From NCBI RefSeq assembly GCF_003851125.1, contig NZ_BGOW01000001.1, forward strand, positions 160,006 through 224,005: DNA of 64,000 nucleotides, in the 5' to 3' direction. Below, one piece after another: positions 1 through 8,988 of this stretch (position 1 is its first letter; each line of letters starts with the position of its first letter). Made by a program: the position numbers and the translations under genes. This stretch comes from Sulfuriferula multivorans (lineage in GTDB: Bacteria > Pseudomonadota > Gammaproteobacteria > Burkholderiales > Sulfuriferulaceae). Under the pieces are notes generated by a model. The model was not told the origin of the DNA and ran no database searches. It was given only the letters and a program-made list of their open reading frames with translations.

Positions 1-911
1 TTCACCTGGCCGTCCCAGGTGCTGGTTGCCAGCAGGCTCAACGCATTGGGAATCTTGATCTCCCAGTCATTGGCGCCTTTTTTTGCGTCAGGCCAGGCGG
101 CAACCGCCCACGCCGCACCCTGTCCAACCGGATTGGTGTGCCAATGGCCTTCGATCGCCGCGCCCTTGGCTGGCTGGTAAACAAATACGGATTTACCCGA
201 ACCGTCGCCCAGGTAAATTTGCAAAGGGGTAATCAGCACCGCCGCCAGCACCGCCATCTTGAAGCTCTTCATGAAAAACGCCGGATTGCGGTTTTTCAGA
301 ACATACCAGGCCGACACACCGCCCACCACGAAGCAGCCGGTTTCCAGCGCGGCCACCCACATGTGGCTCACCCCCCACACCATATCCGGGTTGAACATGG
401 CAGCCCAGAAATCGGTGACTACAAAGCGTCCGTTCACCACCGATCCGCCCGCCGGGGTCTGCATCCAGGAATTCGCCATGACGATCCACAATGCCGACAG
501 GCTGGCCCCGACAGCCACCATCAGCGTGGCAAAGAAATGCACCGCGCGCGGCACGCGCTGCCAGCCCAGCAGCATGATGCTGAGGAAGCCCGCCTCCAGC
601 ATGAATGCCATGGCGCCTTCAAAACCCAGCGCTGCGCCGAAAAAATCCCCGGCGAAGCGTGAAAACTCCGCCCAGTTGGTGCCGAATTCAAATTCCAGCG
701 GCAGGCCGGTGACGACCCCCACGCTGAAATTGAGCACAAACAACTTTGCCCAGAAACGCGCATGGCGATAGTAGTCAACATCGCCGGTCTTGAGCCACAG
801 TGCTTCGATCACCACCAGAAAAAACGACAGCCCGATGGTGAGCACCGGCCACACAATATGAAATAGCGCAGTCAAGGCAAACTGGGCACGGGATAAATCG
901 GTAACGAGCAT
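1..911 (-). CDS. cydA: Cytochrome bd-type quinol oxidase subunit I, 3' part outside window
   Basis: Membrane subunit of a terminal oxidase that oxidises quinol and reduces O2. About 303 N-terminal residues are visible; the reading frame runs off the left edge, so the gene is partial. The start MLVTDLSRAQFALTALFH matches the family N-terminus with its conserved heme-ligand histidine in the first helix. The segment GLPLEFEFGTNWAEFSRFAG and MANSWMQTPAG are also typical of CydA. An in-frame ATG lies 9 bases upstream (920), and neither start has a clear Shine-Dalgarno sequence. It is distinct from the complete cydA at 13351-14769, so the genome carries two bd-type oxidases. Confidence 0.9.
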   Translation of the reverse strand, partial: MLVTDLSRAQFALTALFHIVWPVLTIGLSFFLVVIEALWLKTGDVDYYRHARFWAKLFVLNFSVGVVTGLPLEFEFGTNWAEFSRFAGDFFGAALGFEGAMAFMLEAGFLSIMLLGWQRVPRAVHFFATLMVAVGASLSALWIVMANSWMQTPAGGSVVNGRFVVTDFWAAMFNPDMVWGVSHMWVAALETGCFVVGGVSAWYVLKNRNPAFFMKSFKMAVLAAVLITPLQIYLGDGSGKSVFVYQPAKGAAIEGHWHTNPVGQGAAWAVAAWPDAKKGANDWEIKIPNALSLLATSTWDGQV

Positions 912-1184
912 GGTTGCCATGAAGGAGTCGAGTAGCAATCAGAAGGTGCTTTATAGTAATTCATCGACGGAATAGCAAACCCTAAGTTCAATTGACGTGC
1001 CAACTGCTCTTGGGTCACAACCCCCATGGCTCTGACCTTGCAATGGGGCATATCCCCCGCCAGACCCTCTGCGCTCCTGTGGCTTTTTCAAAAAATCAAT
1101 TACTTATGTTTCTGGCATGAGGTATGCATCGCATTGGCTGGGCAAGGTGCCCAAACAAGACCATCGCAACAGGAGGTAGATATC

Positions 1185-1904
1185 ATGAACAAACGAAGCG
1201 CGGCAGGTGTCAAATTTGCACTGCCCATCGTGTTAACCATGTCGCTCATTTCCGGTACCAGCTACGCGGCCGTATCCGGAACGCAGCCGAGTCTGCGGAT
1301 CAAAAACGAGACCTACACTGAAAACAGCGGCTGGGCCAATCCCGAGCTGGCGCACGCTGCTGCAGAATCCGGACGCGTGCTGATTGGTCATCTGCGCGCT
1401 GCGCGGGCATTTCTGGCCGACGGCTCCGCTGCGGGTGCGCGTAACGAACTGATCGTTGCGCAAGACTTCAGTGCGGCGCTGAAACACGACATGCCTTTTC
1501 TGGAAGTATCCAAATCGATACGCAACGCGCAGCAAAAGCTGATCTCCGGAAATACCAAAATTGCTTACGATGACTTGCTGCCGATCTATGCCAGCTTGGA
1601 CGATATGCAAGTCTATGCACCTGAACTGGCACGACAGGAACGCCACAAAATCAAACACGCTGAAACCCAGGCGCGCAGCGGAAAGACCCGTGCAGCCGCA
1701 CAAGCATTGACCGATGCGGCGAACGAACTGGAAACCACCACGGTTTATCTTCCCCTGGACCACATCAGCAAAGAGATCCGGCTCGCGCAAACGGCATTGC
1801 ATGGCAGCCATCCCGATTTGAAATCGGCGCAACGCTCTGTCAACAAGGCACTGGATAGCCTGGTCGCCGAGAAAGTCCGCGTACTGGCTTTCCCCAACAG
1901 CTAA
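1185..1904 (+). CDS. YfdX family periplasmic protein
   Basis: A 239-residue exported protein. The first 29 residues form a signal peptide ending near SGTSYA. The remainder is an alpha-helical YfdX-type domain with the pattern ESGRVLIGHLRAARAFLADG and a C-terminal YLPLDHISKEIRLAQTAL stretch. The start was chosen at 1185 because AGGAGG lies 8 bases upstream; an upstream extension would lack the signal peptide. E. coli YfdX belongs to the EvgA acid-resistance regulon, but its biochemical role is unsettled. The next gene, 44 bases downstream, is another stress-type protein, so joint expression is plausible. Confidence 0.85.
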   Translation: MNKRSAAGVKFALPIVLTMSLISGTSYAAVSGTQPSLRIKNETYTENSGWANPELAHAAAESGRVLIGHLRAARAFLADGSAAGARNELIVAQDFSAALKHDMPFLEVSKSIRNAQQKLISGNTKIAYDDLLPIYASLDDMQVYAPELARQERHKIKHAETQARSGKTRAAAQALTDAANELETTTVYLPLDHISKEIRLAQTALHGSHPDLKSAQRSVNKALDSLVAEKVRVLAFPNS

Positions 1905-1948
1905 ACCCGCACAATGTTTTTAATCACCACACCGAAAGGAATGCAATC

Positions 1949-2476
1949 ATGGAAACTCTACAACCCAACCAAAGCGCCGTCGTTGCCACGTTCGACACCC
2001 ATCCGCAGGCAGAACAAGGAGTGAAGGAACTGCAGAAATCCGGCTTCGATATGAAGAAGCTGTCCATCATCGGACGCGGCTATCACAGTGAAGAACATCC
2101 GCTTGGCTTTTACACCAGCGGCGATCGCATCAAGACCTGGGGCGGCATCGGTGCCTTCTGGGGCGGCCTGTGGGGGATATTATTAGGCGCCGCCTTCTTC
2201 TGGGTACCGGGCTTTGGCGCGCTGGCAGTAGCAGGCCCCATAGTCGGCATGCTGGCCGGCGGCCTGGAAGGCGCCGCAGTGGTAGGCGGGATCAGCGCGC
2301 TGGTCGCGGCACTGATGAGCCTGGGCCTGCCCAAACACAGCGCAATCAAATACGAAACCCTGCTCAAGGCCAACAAGTACTTGGTCATTGCGCATGGCAA
2401 TGCCGAGGAAGTGGAAAACGCCCGGGAGATCCTGCAGCGTGCGCATGCACTGGAGACCGAACGACTGGCTGCCTGA
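1949..2476 (+). CDS. General stress protein 17M-like membrane-associated protein
   Basis: A 175-residue protein. The N-terminal 60 residues (AVVATFDTHPQAEQGVKELQ) form a ferredoxin-like fold domain shared with the general-stress-protein 17M/DUF1269 group. Residues about 70-130 are a glycine- and alanine-rich hydrophobic segment (WGGIGAFWGGLWGILLGAAF) resembling a glycine-zipper membrane hairpin. The C-terminal part (KYETLLKANKYLVIAHGNAE) returns to a soluble fold. No enzymatic motif is visible. It follows the YfdX gene closely, which supports a stress-response pairing. Confidence 0.75.
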   Translation: METLQPNQSAVVATFDTHPQAEQGVKELQKSGFDMKKLSIIGRGYHSEEHPLGFYTSGDRIKTWGGIGAFWGGLWGILLGAAFFWVPGFGALAVAGPIVGMLAGGLEGAAVVGGISALVAALMSLGLPKHSAIKYETLLKANKYLVIAHGNAEEVENAREILQRAHALETERLAA

Positions 2477-2734
2477 TTTGCACTCGCACTGGCCTTTGCG
2501 ATATTTTGAGAGGTGTTGATTTGGCATGAACATCGCAAGGGCGGATAAGTTTCAGACATTCAAGGGTGAAACCGGGAATGACCGCTTCAGTGCGGACGAT
2601 GGTAGTTAATCGAGGAATTCCATTTCTTAGCGTCTGCTCTCTTGGCAATTCACCTCTACTGAATTGGACTTGAGGCATTTACCATGCCAACATGAGAAAA
2701 TACGGGTCGACCAGACCATGCGCGTCACACACTC

Positions 2735-3382
2735 ATGAAATCAAAACCTTTCGATAGAAGTGAACACGTTTATAAGAACGACGCTTTTGCCGAACTCGTC
2801 AAAGATGCCATCCGGTTTTTCAATGGCACGCCCGTACATACGCTACCCCCTCCAGAGTCTTTCCTCGGCACCGGGGTTTACGCTATCTATTACACAGGCA
2901 AAAACACAATATACAAAAAATATGCCGAGTTGAATCGCCTGTCTTACAGTTACCCAATATATGTTGGCAAGGCGGTGCCAAAGGGCTGGCGCCAAGCGAG
3001 GGTTTCCGACAATCAGCTCGAACAATCCAAAGAACTAATTGGCCGACTTCGGGAGCACAGTCGTAGCATCAATATTGCTCAAGGATTGGAACTGAAAGAC
3101 TTCATGTGCCGTTTCGTTATTTTTGAAGATGCTAGCTCAGACATGATCAGCACCATCGAAGCTGCGCTAATCAAATTGAACATGCCTCTATGGAACACTG
3201 CCGTGGATGGCTTCGGTAATCACGATCCAGGTAGTGGGCGATATGAGCAGGCGAAATCCGAATGGGATGTGATTCATCCGGGACGGGCTTGGGCAAAAAA
3301 ATGCAACGGCGCACATGCCGAAGAAAGCACCATCCTTTCCAGAATCAAAAGCCACTTCAAAAATATCGAGCGCAAGCCATGA
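2735..3382 (+). CDS. Eco29kI-type GIY-YIG restriction endonuclease
   Basis: Type II restriction endonuclease of the GIY-YIG superfamily, 215 residues. GVYAIYYTG (about residue 47) is the GIY part and YPIYVGKAVPKGWRQ (about 74) holds the YIG part and the catalytic arginine region. REHSRSI follows, and E154-type and WN residues occur in TIEAALIKLNMPLWNTAVDG. The C-terminal FGNHDPGSGRY and HPGRAWA are hallmarks of the Eco29kI group, whose founder cuts CCGCGG. Its stop overlaps the start of the cognate-type methyltransferase in an ATGA junction, so the two are translationally coupled. The exact target here is inferred from the family. Confidence 0.92.
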   Translation: MKSKPFDRSEHVYKNDAFAELVKDAIRFFNGTPVHTLPPPESFLGTGVYAIYYTGKNTIYKKYAELNRLSYSYPIYVGKAVPKGWRQARVSDNQLEQSKELIGRLREHSRSINIAQGLELKDFMCRFVIFEDASSDMISTIEAALIKLNMPLWNTAVDGFGNHDPGSGRYEQAKSEWDVIHPGRAWAKKCNGAHAEESTILSRIKSHFKNIERKP

Positions 3383-4560
3383 AGTCATTAGAAATATTTT
3401 CAGGGGCTGGAGGATTGGCGAAAGGGCTGGAGCTTGCGGGCTTCCAGCATTCCGCGTTCGTGGAATTTAACAAACACGCCTGCGCATCGCTCTGCGAAAA
3501 TTTTGATGCGAAAAAAGTTTACTTTGGCGACATCAAAGATTTTGACCTTAGCGCTCTGGCCGATGTCGATATCGTGGCGGGTGGCCCGCCTTGCCAACCA
3601 TTTTCATTGGGCGGCAAACATAAAGCGGATCAAGATAACCGCGACATGTTCCCATATGCGATCCGGGCAATCGAACAACTCATCCCAAAAGCTTTTGTAT
3701 TTGAGAACGTTAAGGGCTTGCTCAGAGAATCATTTGCGGATTATTTCGAATACATAATCCTGCGACTTACCTACCCCGGATTTGCTGCCAAGCCCAACGC
3801 GGATTGGAAAGAACATTTGTCCGACCTGCGCAGCATCAGCCAGCTTGCTTATGCCGGAACAAAATACGATGTCTCGTTCAATCTAATCAATGCGGCAAAT
3901 TACGGCGTCCCGCAAACGCGGGAGCGGGTTGTTATCGTCGGTATCAGAGCTGATCTGGGCGTGCCTTGGTCGTTCCCCGCCGAGACACATTCCGAAGACA
4001 GGTTGCTTTGGGAGATGTACGTTTCGGGCGAATACTGGAAACGCCACCGCGTGCCGAAATCGGAACGCTTACCGATAACCGAGCTTCTGCAAGAGAAGGT
4101 GGCTCGCTTGAAGGACAAGTACGGCATGTTCGAGCCGGAGCAACAGCCTTGGCGCACGGTCAGAGATGCGCTGCACGGCATCCCCGAGCCAACCACACAA
4201 CACGGCATCGCCGATCACATCTATCACGACGGTGCGCGCACCTATCCCGGCCACACCGGCAGCGACATAGACTGGCCCGCAAAAACCATCAAGGCCGGAG
4301 GCCACGGCGTACCCGGCGGAGAAAACATGATCCGCTACCCGGATGGCAGCGTCCGCTACTTCACGGTGTGCGAAGCCAAACGAATCCAGACCTTCCCGGA
4401 TAACTTCGTCATCAAAGGCGCCTGGGGCGAAGCGATGCGCCAGATAGGGAACGCGGTTCCTGTATTGCTGGGCGAAACGATAGGGCGTGAACTGGCGGGC
4501 AGGTTGAGAGTGCGGGGCGACTCGGTTGATGCAAGACTGTCGCACCGGGCAAGAATCTAA
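3379..4560 (+). CDS. DNA (cytosine-5) methyltransferase, partner of the Eco29kI-type enzyme
   Basis: A 393-residue C5-cytosine methyltransferase that would protect host DNA from the upstream endonuclease. Motif I is IFSGAGGLAKG, motif IV with the catalytic cysteine is GGPPCQPFSLGG, motif VI is ENVKGL, motif VIII is QTRERVVIVG and motif X is RQIGNAVPV. The variable region between motifs VIII and IX is long and holds the target-recognition domain. I placed the start at 3379 because it overlaps the endonuclease stop and begins directly at the methyltransferase fold; an earlier GTG/ATG would add an unrelated tail encoded within the endonuclease gene. Confidence 0.95.
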   Translation: MKSLEIFSGAGGLAKGLELAGFQHSAFVEFNKHACASLCENFDAKKVYFGDIKDFDLSALADVDIVAGGPPCQPFSLGGKHKADQDNRDMFPYAIRAIEQLIPKAFVFENVKGLLRESFADYFEYIILRLTYPGFAAKPNADWKEHLSDLRSISQLAYAGTKYDVSFNLINAANYGVPQTRERVVIVGIRADLGVPWSFPAETHSEDRLLWEMYVSGEYWKRHRVPKSERLPITELLQEKVARLKDKYGMFEPEQQPWRTVRDALHGIPEPTTQHGIADHIYHDGARTYPGHTGSDIDWPAKTIKAGGHGVPGGENMIRYPDGSVRYFTVCEAKRIQTFPDNFVIKGAWGEAMRQIGNAVPVLLGETIGRELAGRLRVRGDSVDARLSHRARI

Positions 4561-4680
4561 TATCCAGCATGACAACCCGATAGCGTGGTTGACTGTTAAT
4601 GTGGGACAAGTTGAGCGGCTTCTGAACTGGCTCAAAATATCGGCCTGCTGGGGTTTACTGCATCTGTATAATTTGTGACT

Positions 4681-5838
4681 ATGGAAAACATCCGACGACA
4701 ACTTGACGCCCAGCCCAAAGTAATAGATTTATATGCGGGAGCTGGCGGGCTAAGTCTAGGTGCAACGCGCGCCGGATTTACCGTCTCCGCTGCTGTAGAG
4801 CTGGATAAGTTCGCGATAGAAAGCCACACCCAAAACTTCCCCTATGTGACCCATTTGGATAACGACATTGCCAAGCTAAGCGGCAGTGAGCTGTTAATGC
4901 GCGCCGGTTTGAAAAAAGGCGAGCTGGACGGGTTGATCGGCGGGCCTCCGTGCCAAGGGTTCAGCACGATGGGGAAGCGTCAACTGGACGACTCCAGAAA
5001 CGATTTGTTCGGACACTTCATGCGCTTGGTTGACGAAACGCGCCCCGCATTTTTTCTTGCTGAAAACGTACCCGGAATACTAAACGAGAAATACGATGAC
5101 ATCAGAAAGGCCGCCTTTGAACGGCTTCCAAAACGGTACGTTACGCTCGATCCGATAACGGTTAAAGCAAATCATTACGGTGCGCCCACCACACGTACAC
5201 GTATTTTTTTCTTCGGCTACGATCCATCAAAAATGGCGGCCATGACCGTGTCCGATTTCGAGCATGGCAGCGATGTCGAGTTAACGAAGGTAAGGGAAGC
5301 ATTGCACGGCCTTCCGAAAGATATACTCCCGAATTGGAAAGCAGACACAGATAAAGGCTGGAGCCGCACCCATATCGAAAATGAAAGCGCTTTTCTGAAT
5401 AAAGTTACGAATGCTGTTCCACTCGGTGTCGGAAACAATTCTGCGCTTGAAATTTATATGGAGAAAAGAATTGTCTCCGGCTGCATCGGAACGATACATT
5501 CGCCGGAAGTCGAAAAACGTTACAGCGATTTAGGCTACGGGGAACAGGATGCAATATCGAAATCCATCAAGCTGAACCCGAACGGATTCTGTCCGACGTT
5601 GCGGGCCGGAACCGGAAGCGATAAAGGAAGCTTTCAAGCGGTGCGCCCCATCCACTATTTGCGGCCTAGAGTTATTACTCCGCGCGAAGCTGCAAGGCTC
5701 CAGGGGTTTCCAGACTGGTTTTTGTTGCATAGCACCAAGTGGCATAGCTTCAGGCAGATTGGGAATAGCGTTAGCCCGATAGTTTCAGAATATTTATTGT
5801 CAGTGATATTCGGCAAGTTGATAAAGGGTCTGGTCTGA
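4681..5838 (+). CDS. Second DNA (cytosine-5) methyltransferase
   Basis: A 385-residue C5 methyltransferase, distinct in sequence from the one just upstream. Motif I is LYAGAGGLSLG, motif IV is GGPPCQGFSTMG with the catalytic Cys, motif VI is ENVPGI, motif VIII is TRTRIFFFG, and motif X is RQIGNSVSP. An in-frame GTG lies 6 bases upstream. No restriction enzyme is recognisable next to it. Instead it leads a same-strand set with a GHKL ATPase, a Rossmann-like protein and a DNA glycosylase. Its target sequence cannot be read from the sequence. Confidence 0.93.
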   Translation: MENIRRQLDAQPKVIDLYAGAGGLSLGATRAGFTVSAAVELDKFAIESHTQNFPYVTHLDNDIAKLSGSELLMRAGLKKGELDGLIGGPPCQGFSTMGKRQLDDSRNDLFGHFMRLVDETRPAFFLAENVPGILNEKYDDIRKAAFERLPKRYVTLDPITVKANHYGAPTTRTRIFFFGYDPSKMAAMTVSDFEHGSDVELTKVREALHGLPKDILPNWKADTDKGWSRTHIENESAFLNKVTNAVPLGVGNNSALEIYMEKRIVSGCIGTIHSPEVEKRYSDLGYGEQDAISKSIKLNPNGFCPTLRAGTGSDKGSFQAVRPIHYLRPRVITPREAARLQGFPDWFLLHSTKWHSFRQIGNSVSPIVSEYLLSVIFGKLIKGLV

Positions 5839-5877
5839 CATTACTAGCAAGTTTAACCAAGGGTTGAGGGGAAGTTT

Positions 5878-7224
5878 ATGACAGATGTAAATCAGAGAAT
5901 TGACGCATCTCCAACAAAAGATTTTTTCATCTCGATTCTGGTAAGGGACATAAAACTTGTCGATGCGATATCTGATTTAGTTGATAACTGTGTTGACGGC
6001 GCAAGAAGATTGCGCCCAGATAACAACTATGATGGCTTGCATCTCACGCTAGAGGCGAAACCTGATTTCTTTATTATTGCTGATAACTGCGGCGGCATTA
6101 GCGCAAAGATTGCTCGTGAATATGCTTTTCGTTTTGGTCGCCCAGTCAATATAGAAAATACCCCACATTCAATTGGCCAGTTTGGCGTTGGCATGAAGAG
6201 AGCGCTTTTTAAAATGGGGTCAAATATTAAAATTGAGTCAACAGCCGCTGATTCAAAATTTACTATCAACATTGATGTTGATGCATGGAAAAATCCGGGA
6301 TATGTTGACGAGCATGGCAAGGAAAGATGGGATTTTGAATTTGAAACGCTAGAGGAAAACTTGAACAATCCTGCCGAGAAATGTTCGACTGTAATAACGG
6401 TAACAAAATTGCATGAAGGAATTGCAAATGAATTTAAATTGGAAAATTTTGTTACTCGCCTAATTTCAAACATTGAGGCTGCTCATCAAAGCGCCATCGG
6501 GAATAACTTAAAGATTGCAGTCAATGATATTGATCTCGAATATCGTCAATCCGCGCTTCTCAGCTCAAAAAAGCTACAGCCCCTATACAAAAGCGTCGGA
6601 ATTCCAATCAAGGGAAAGGCTGTCACAGTTAGAATTTACGTTGGCATATCGGAAGCAAAGCTAATCGATGCAGGGTGGTATGTTTTTTGTAATGAACGTT
6701 TGGTGCTTCGCGCTGATAAAAGCCAGGTAACCGGCTGGGATCAGGAAATTAATGGGGTTCACATGCCAAAACCGCATTACCAGTTTGCGCGTTTTCGAGG
6801 GTATGTGTTCTTCGACTCAGATAGCGCCGACGTGCTGCCTTGGAACACCACAAAAAATGGAGTTGATGTCGAATCTAGCTTGTATCAGTCGGCCAAGTTG
6901 GAAATGGTAAATGCAATGCGACCGGTAATCGATTTTTTGAATGCTCTAGATAACGAAATGGATACAGAGAGTACGGCGCTGCAATCAAAGGTCAACGAGG
7001 CCAAGCCTGCGCTACTTCGCAACATTGCCGAATCCGCTGTATTTGTTTATCCGAAAGCCACCGATACAGATATGAAAAATGAAGAGCCCAAAGAAGGCAG
7101 AATTTCTTATCTTGCATCTTATGAAAAAATTAACCGAATAAAGGAATTGACGGGATGCAAATCTAATCCGGCAGTTGGCTTGCACACTTTTAATTATTTT
7201 CTCAAATCAATGGGAGAAGAATAA
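5878..7224 (+). CDS. GHKL (MORC/MutL/Hsp90-like) ATPase
   Basis: A 448-residue ATP-binding protein. The N-box is DLVDNCVDGARR (about residues 34-44), the G1 box is DNCGGI (69-74) and the G2 box is GQFGVGMKRAL (100-110); these are the ATP-binding signatures of the GHKL superfamily. A second domain (about 220-350) resembles the S5-type fold that follows in MutL and MORC proteins. Base composition is much richer in A+T than the flanking housekeeping genes, a sign of transfer. It is followed without spacing by the next gene (TAAATG), implying coupled translation. Prokaryotic MORC-like ATPases are known from restriction-modification operons, which suggests a role in DNA-targeting defence. Confidence 0.85.
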   Translation: MTDVNQRIDASPTKDFFISILVRDIKLVDAISDLVDNCVDGARRLRPDNNYDGLHLTLEAKPDFFIIADNCGGISAKIAREYAFRFGRPVNIENTPHSIGQFGVGMKRALFKMGSNIKIESTAADSKFTINIDVDAWKNPGYVDEHGKERWDFEFETLEENLNNPAEKCSTVITVTKLHEGIANEFKLENFVTRLISNIEAAHQSAIGNNLKIAVNDIDLEYRQSALLSSKKLQPLYKSVGIPIKGKAVTVRIYVGISEAKLIDAGWYVFCNERLVLRADKSQVTGWDQEINGVHMPKPHYQFARFRGYVFFDSDSADVLPWNTTKNGVDVESSLYQSAKLEMVNAMRPVIDFLNALDNEMDTESTALQSKVNEAKPALLRNIAESAVFVYPKATDTDMKNEEPKEGRISYLASYEKINRIKELTGCKSNPAVGLHTFNYFLKSMGEE

Positions 7225-8178
7225 ATGGCTGGCAGCTATCGCAAAATAAACTACACCATTCGACCAGCGAAGTCCGTCGAAAGAAAGATGCTGTGCGACA
7301 TCTTTAGAAAGCTGAATGATTTTTATACGATCGATAGTTATCGGTATATTGGTTTTGGTGCGGTGTACTTTTCGGACTTTGTTCTTTTTCATCGCATGTT
7401 GGGGATCCGCAACATGGTCAGCATTGAAAGCACGCTTTCGGAAAGTGTTAAGCGCAGATTTGAATTTAATGCCCCCTATAAATACATAGAACTAAAGTTT
7501 GGAAAATCTTGGGAGGTGTTACCGACCCTTGAATGGAAGGATATTCCAACAATACTCTGGCTTGATTATGATGGTTTGCTCGAATCTAATTGTTTGAGAG
7601 ACATCGAAACATTCTTCTCGTCGGCGACATCCGGTAGCGTTTGCCTTGCATCATTTAATATTCAAGACGACCCCGATTCTGGGGCGGGGACTCCTTTAGA
7701 CCGCCTAAAGACCCAAATAGGCGAGGAAAATGTTCCGAGGGATGTAGGTGCTAATTCGCTCAGCGGATGGGATCGTGCGGATATTTTTAGACGAATTATT
7801 ACCAATAAAATAGAAGAAATTCTTTCGCAAAGAAATGGTTCTATGCCAGATAGCGCAAAGCTTTGCTATCGCCAGTTATTTAATTTTCACTATTCAGATG
7901 GCGCGTTAATGCTCACTGTTGGAGGAATAATATACGGCTCTGGTCAAAAACATTTGCTCGACAAATGCGCATTTACGAACTTGCGATTTTGCAAAGACGG
8001 AAGTGAGCCTTATAAAATTAACATTCCCAAGTTAACTTTTAAGGAAATTAGGCATCTTGAATCTCTAATGCCTATCAGCGAAGAAAGTTATAAGACAATT
8101 AACATCCCGCAGTCCGAAATTATTCAATATTGTGAAGTGTATCGCTACTTTCCAATTTTCGCCGAATCTGAAGTTTGA
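7225..8178 (+). CDS. Rossmann-like protein (O-methyltransferase-like) coupled to the GHKL ATPase
   Basis: A 317-residue cytosolic protein beginning MAGSYRKINYTIRPAKSVER. The central part has alternating strands and helices (YRYIGFGAVYFSDFVLFHRM, then a VSIES strand end and ILWLDYDG), which looks like a Rossmann-type fold. Some homologues are labelled putative O-methyltransferase, but I do not see a clean S-adenosylmethionine glycine motif, so activity is unproven. It starts at the base after the GHKL ATPase stop codon, so the two are almost certainly made together. Its A+T-rich composition matches the ATPase gene. I treat it as the dedicated partner of that ATPase. Confidence 0.7.
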   Translation: MAGSYRKINYTIRPAKSVERKMLCDIFRKLNDFYTIDSYRYIGFGAVYFSDFVLFHRMLGIRNMVSIESTLSESVKRRFEFNAPYKYIELKFGKSWEVLPTLEWKDIPTILWLDYDGLLESNCLRDIETFFSSATSGSVCLASFNIQDDPDSGAGTPLDRLKTQIGEENVPRDVGANSLSGWDRADIFRRIITNKIEEILSQRNGSMPDSAKLCYRQLFNFHYSDGALMLTVGGIIYGSGQKHLLDKCAFTNLRFCKDGSEPYKINIPKLTFKEIRHLESLMPISEESYKTINIPQSEIIQYCEVYRYFPIFAESEV

Positions 8179-8283
8179 GAAAAATAAAGATATTAGCTTC
8201 GCGTATCTTCAGGGTTGATCAGCACAAGGCTGGCTACTGCATTTGCAGCGCCAAACTCATCCGTGAACTTCGCAATTGCTAAC

Positions 8284-8988
8284 ATGCCATTTCCTAAATA
8301 TCCCTCTTCTATTTTTGACGTTGCCGCAGCGCTGAAAAAACGCTACCGTGACTTCAACCACTACAACCTCAAAGACCCGCTGGACGAATTGCTGTTCATC
8401 ATTTGCAGCACCAAGACTGGCGAGGCGAGCTACCGCAGCACCTTCCGCTCGCTGAAAGAAACCTTCCCTACACATCTGCACATCGCCGAAGCGCCCGCCG
8501 AATATATCGCGCGGCCTATCGTCAGCGGCGGGTTGTCAAACCAGAAAGCAAAGGCGATCCGCGAACTGCTCGATGTGATCGTGGAAAAGTTCGGTGAGCC
8601 GACGCTGAAGCCGTTGCGCAAGATGAGCGACACGGAGGCCGAGGCTTTTTTGTTGGCGCTGCCGGGAGTCGGGAAGAAAGTGGCGCGCTGCGTTCTGATG
8701 TACTCGCTGGGCAGGCAGGTTTTCCCAGTGGACACGCATTGCTGGCGTATCGCCCGCCGCCTCGGCTGGGTCAGGCCTACGCAAAAAGACAAACACTGCG
8801 CGCCGCGCGACATGGATCGCCTGCAATCCAAAATCCCGCCCGAGCTTCGCTACTCGCTGCACGTAAACATGATTTCACTCGGGCGCGAGATTTGCACTCC
8901 ATCTGTACCCCATTGCGATGAATGTCCCATATCAGCTTTGTGCCCCAAGACTGGTGTGGATCGAATGAAGAAAAAAATTAAAGTCTAG
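8284..8988 (+). CDS. Endonuclease III-like HhH-GPD DNA glycosylase with 4Fe-4S cluster
   Basis: A 234-residue DNA base-excision enzyme. The helix-hairpin-helix is LPGVGKKVA (126-134) with the Schiff-base lysine at 132, and the catalytic aspartate is D150 in VDTHCWR. Cysteines 204, 211, 214 and 220 form the C-x6-C-x2-C-x5-C iron-sulfur signature of the Nth/MutY group. Both catalytic residues of a bifunctional glycosylase/AP lyase are thus present. A TTG at 8215 would give a longer form, but homology begins near 8284. Its position after a C5 methyltransferase recalls archaeal thymine-glycosylase/methyltransferase pairs, so repair of T:G from deaminated 5-methylcytosine is one possible role. Confidence 0.88.
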   Translation: MPFPKYPSSIFDVAAALKKRYRDFNHYNLKDPLDELLFIICSTKTGEASYRSTFRSLKETFPTHLHIAEAPAEYIARPIVSGGLSNQKAKAIRELLDVIVEKFGEPTLKPLRKMSDTEAEAFLLALPGVGKKVARCVLMYSLGRQVFPVDTHCWRIARRLGWVRPTQKDKHCAPRDMDRLQSKIPPELRYSLHVNMISLGREICTPSVPHCDECPISALCPKTGVDRMKKKIKV

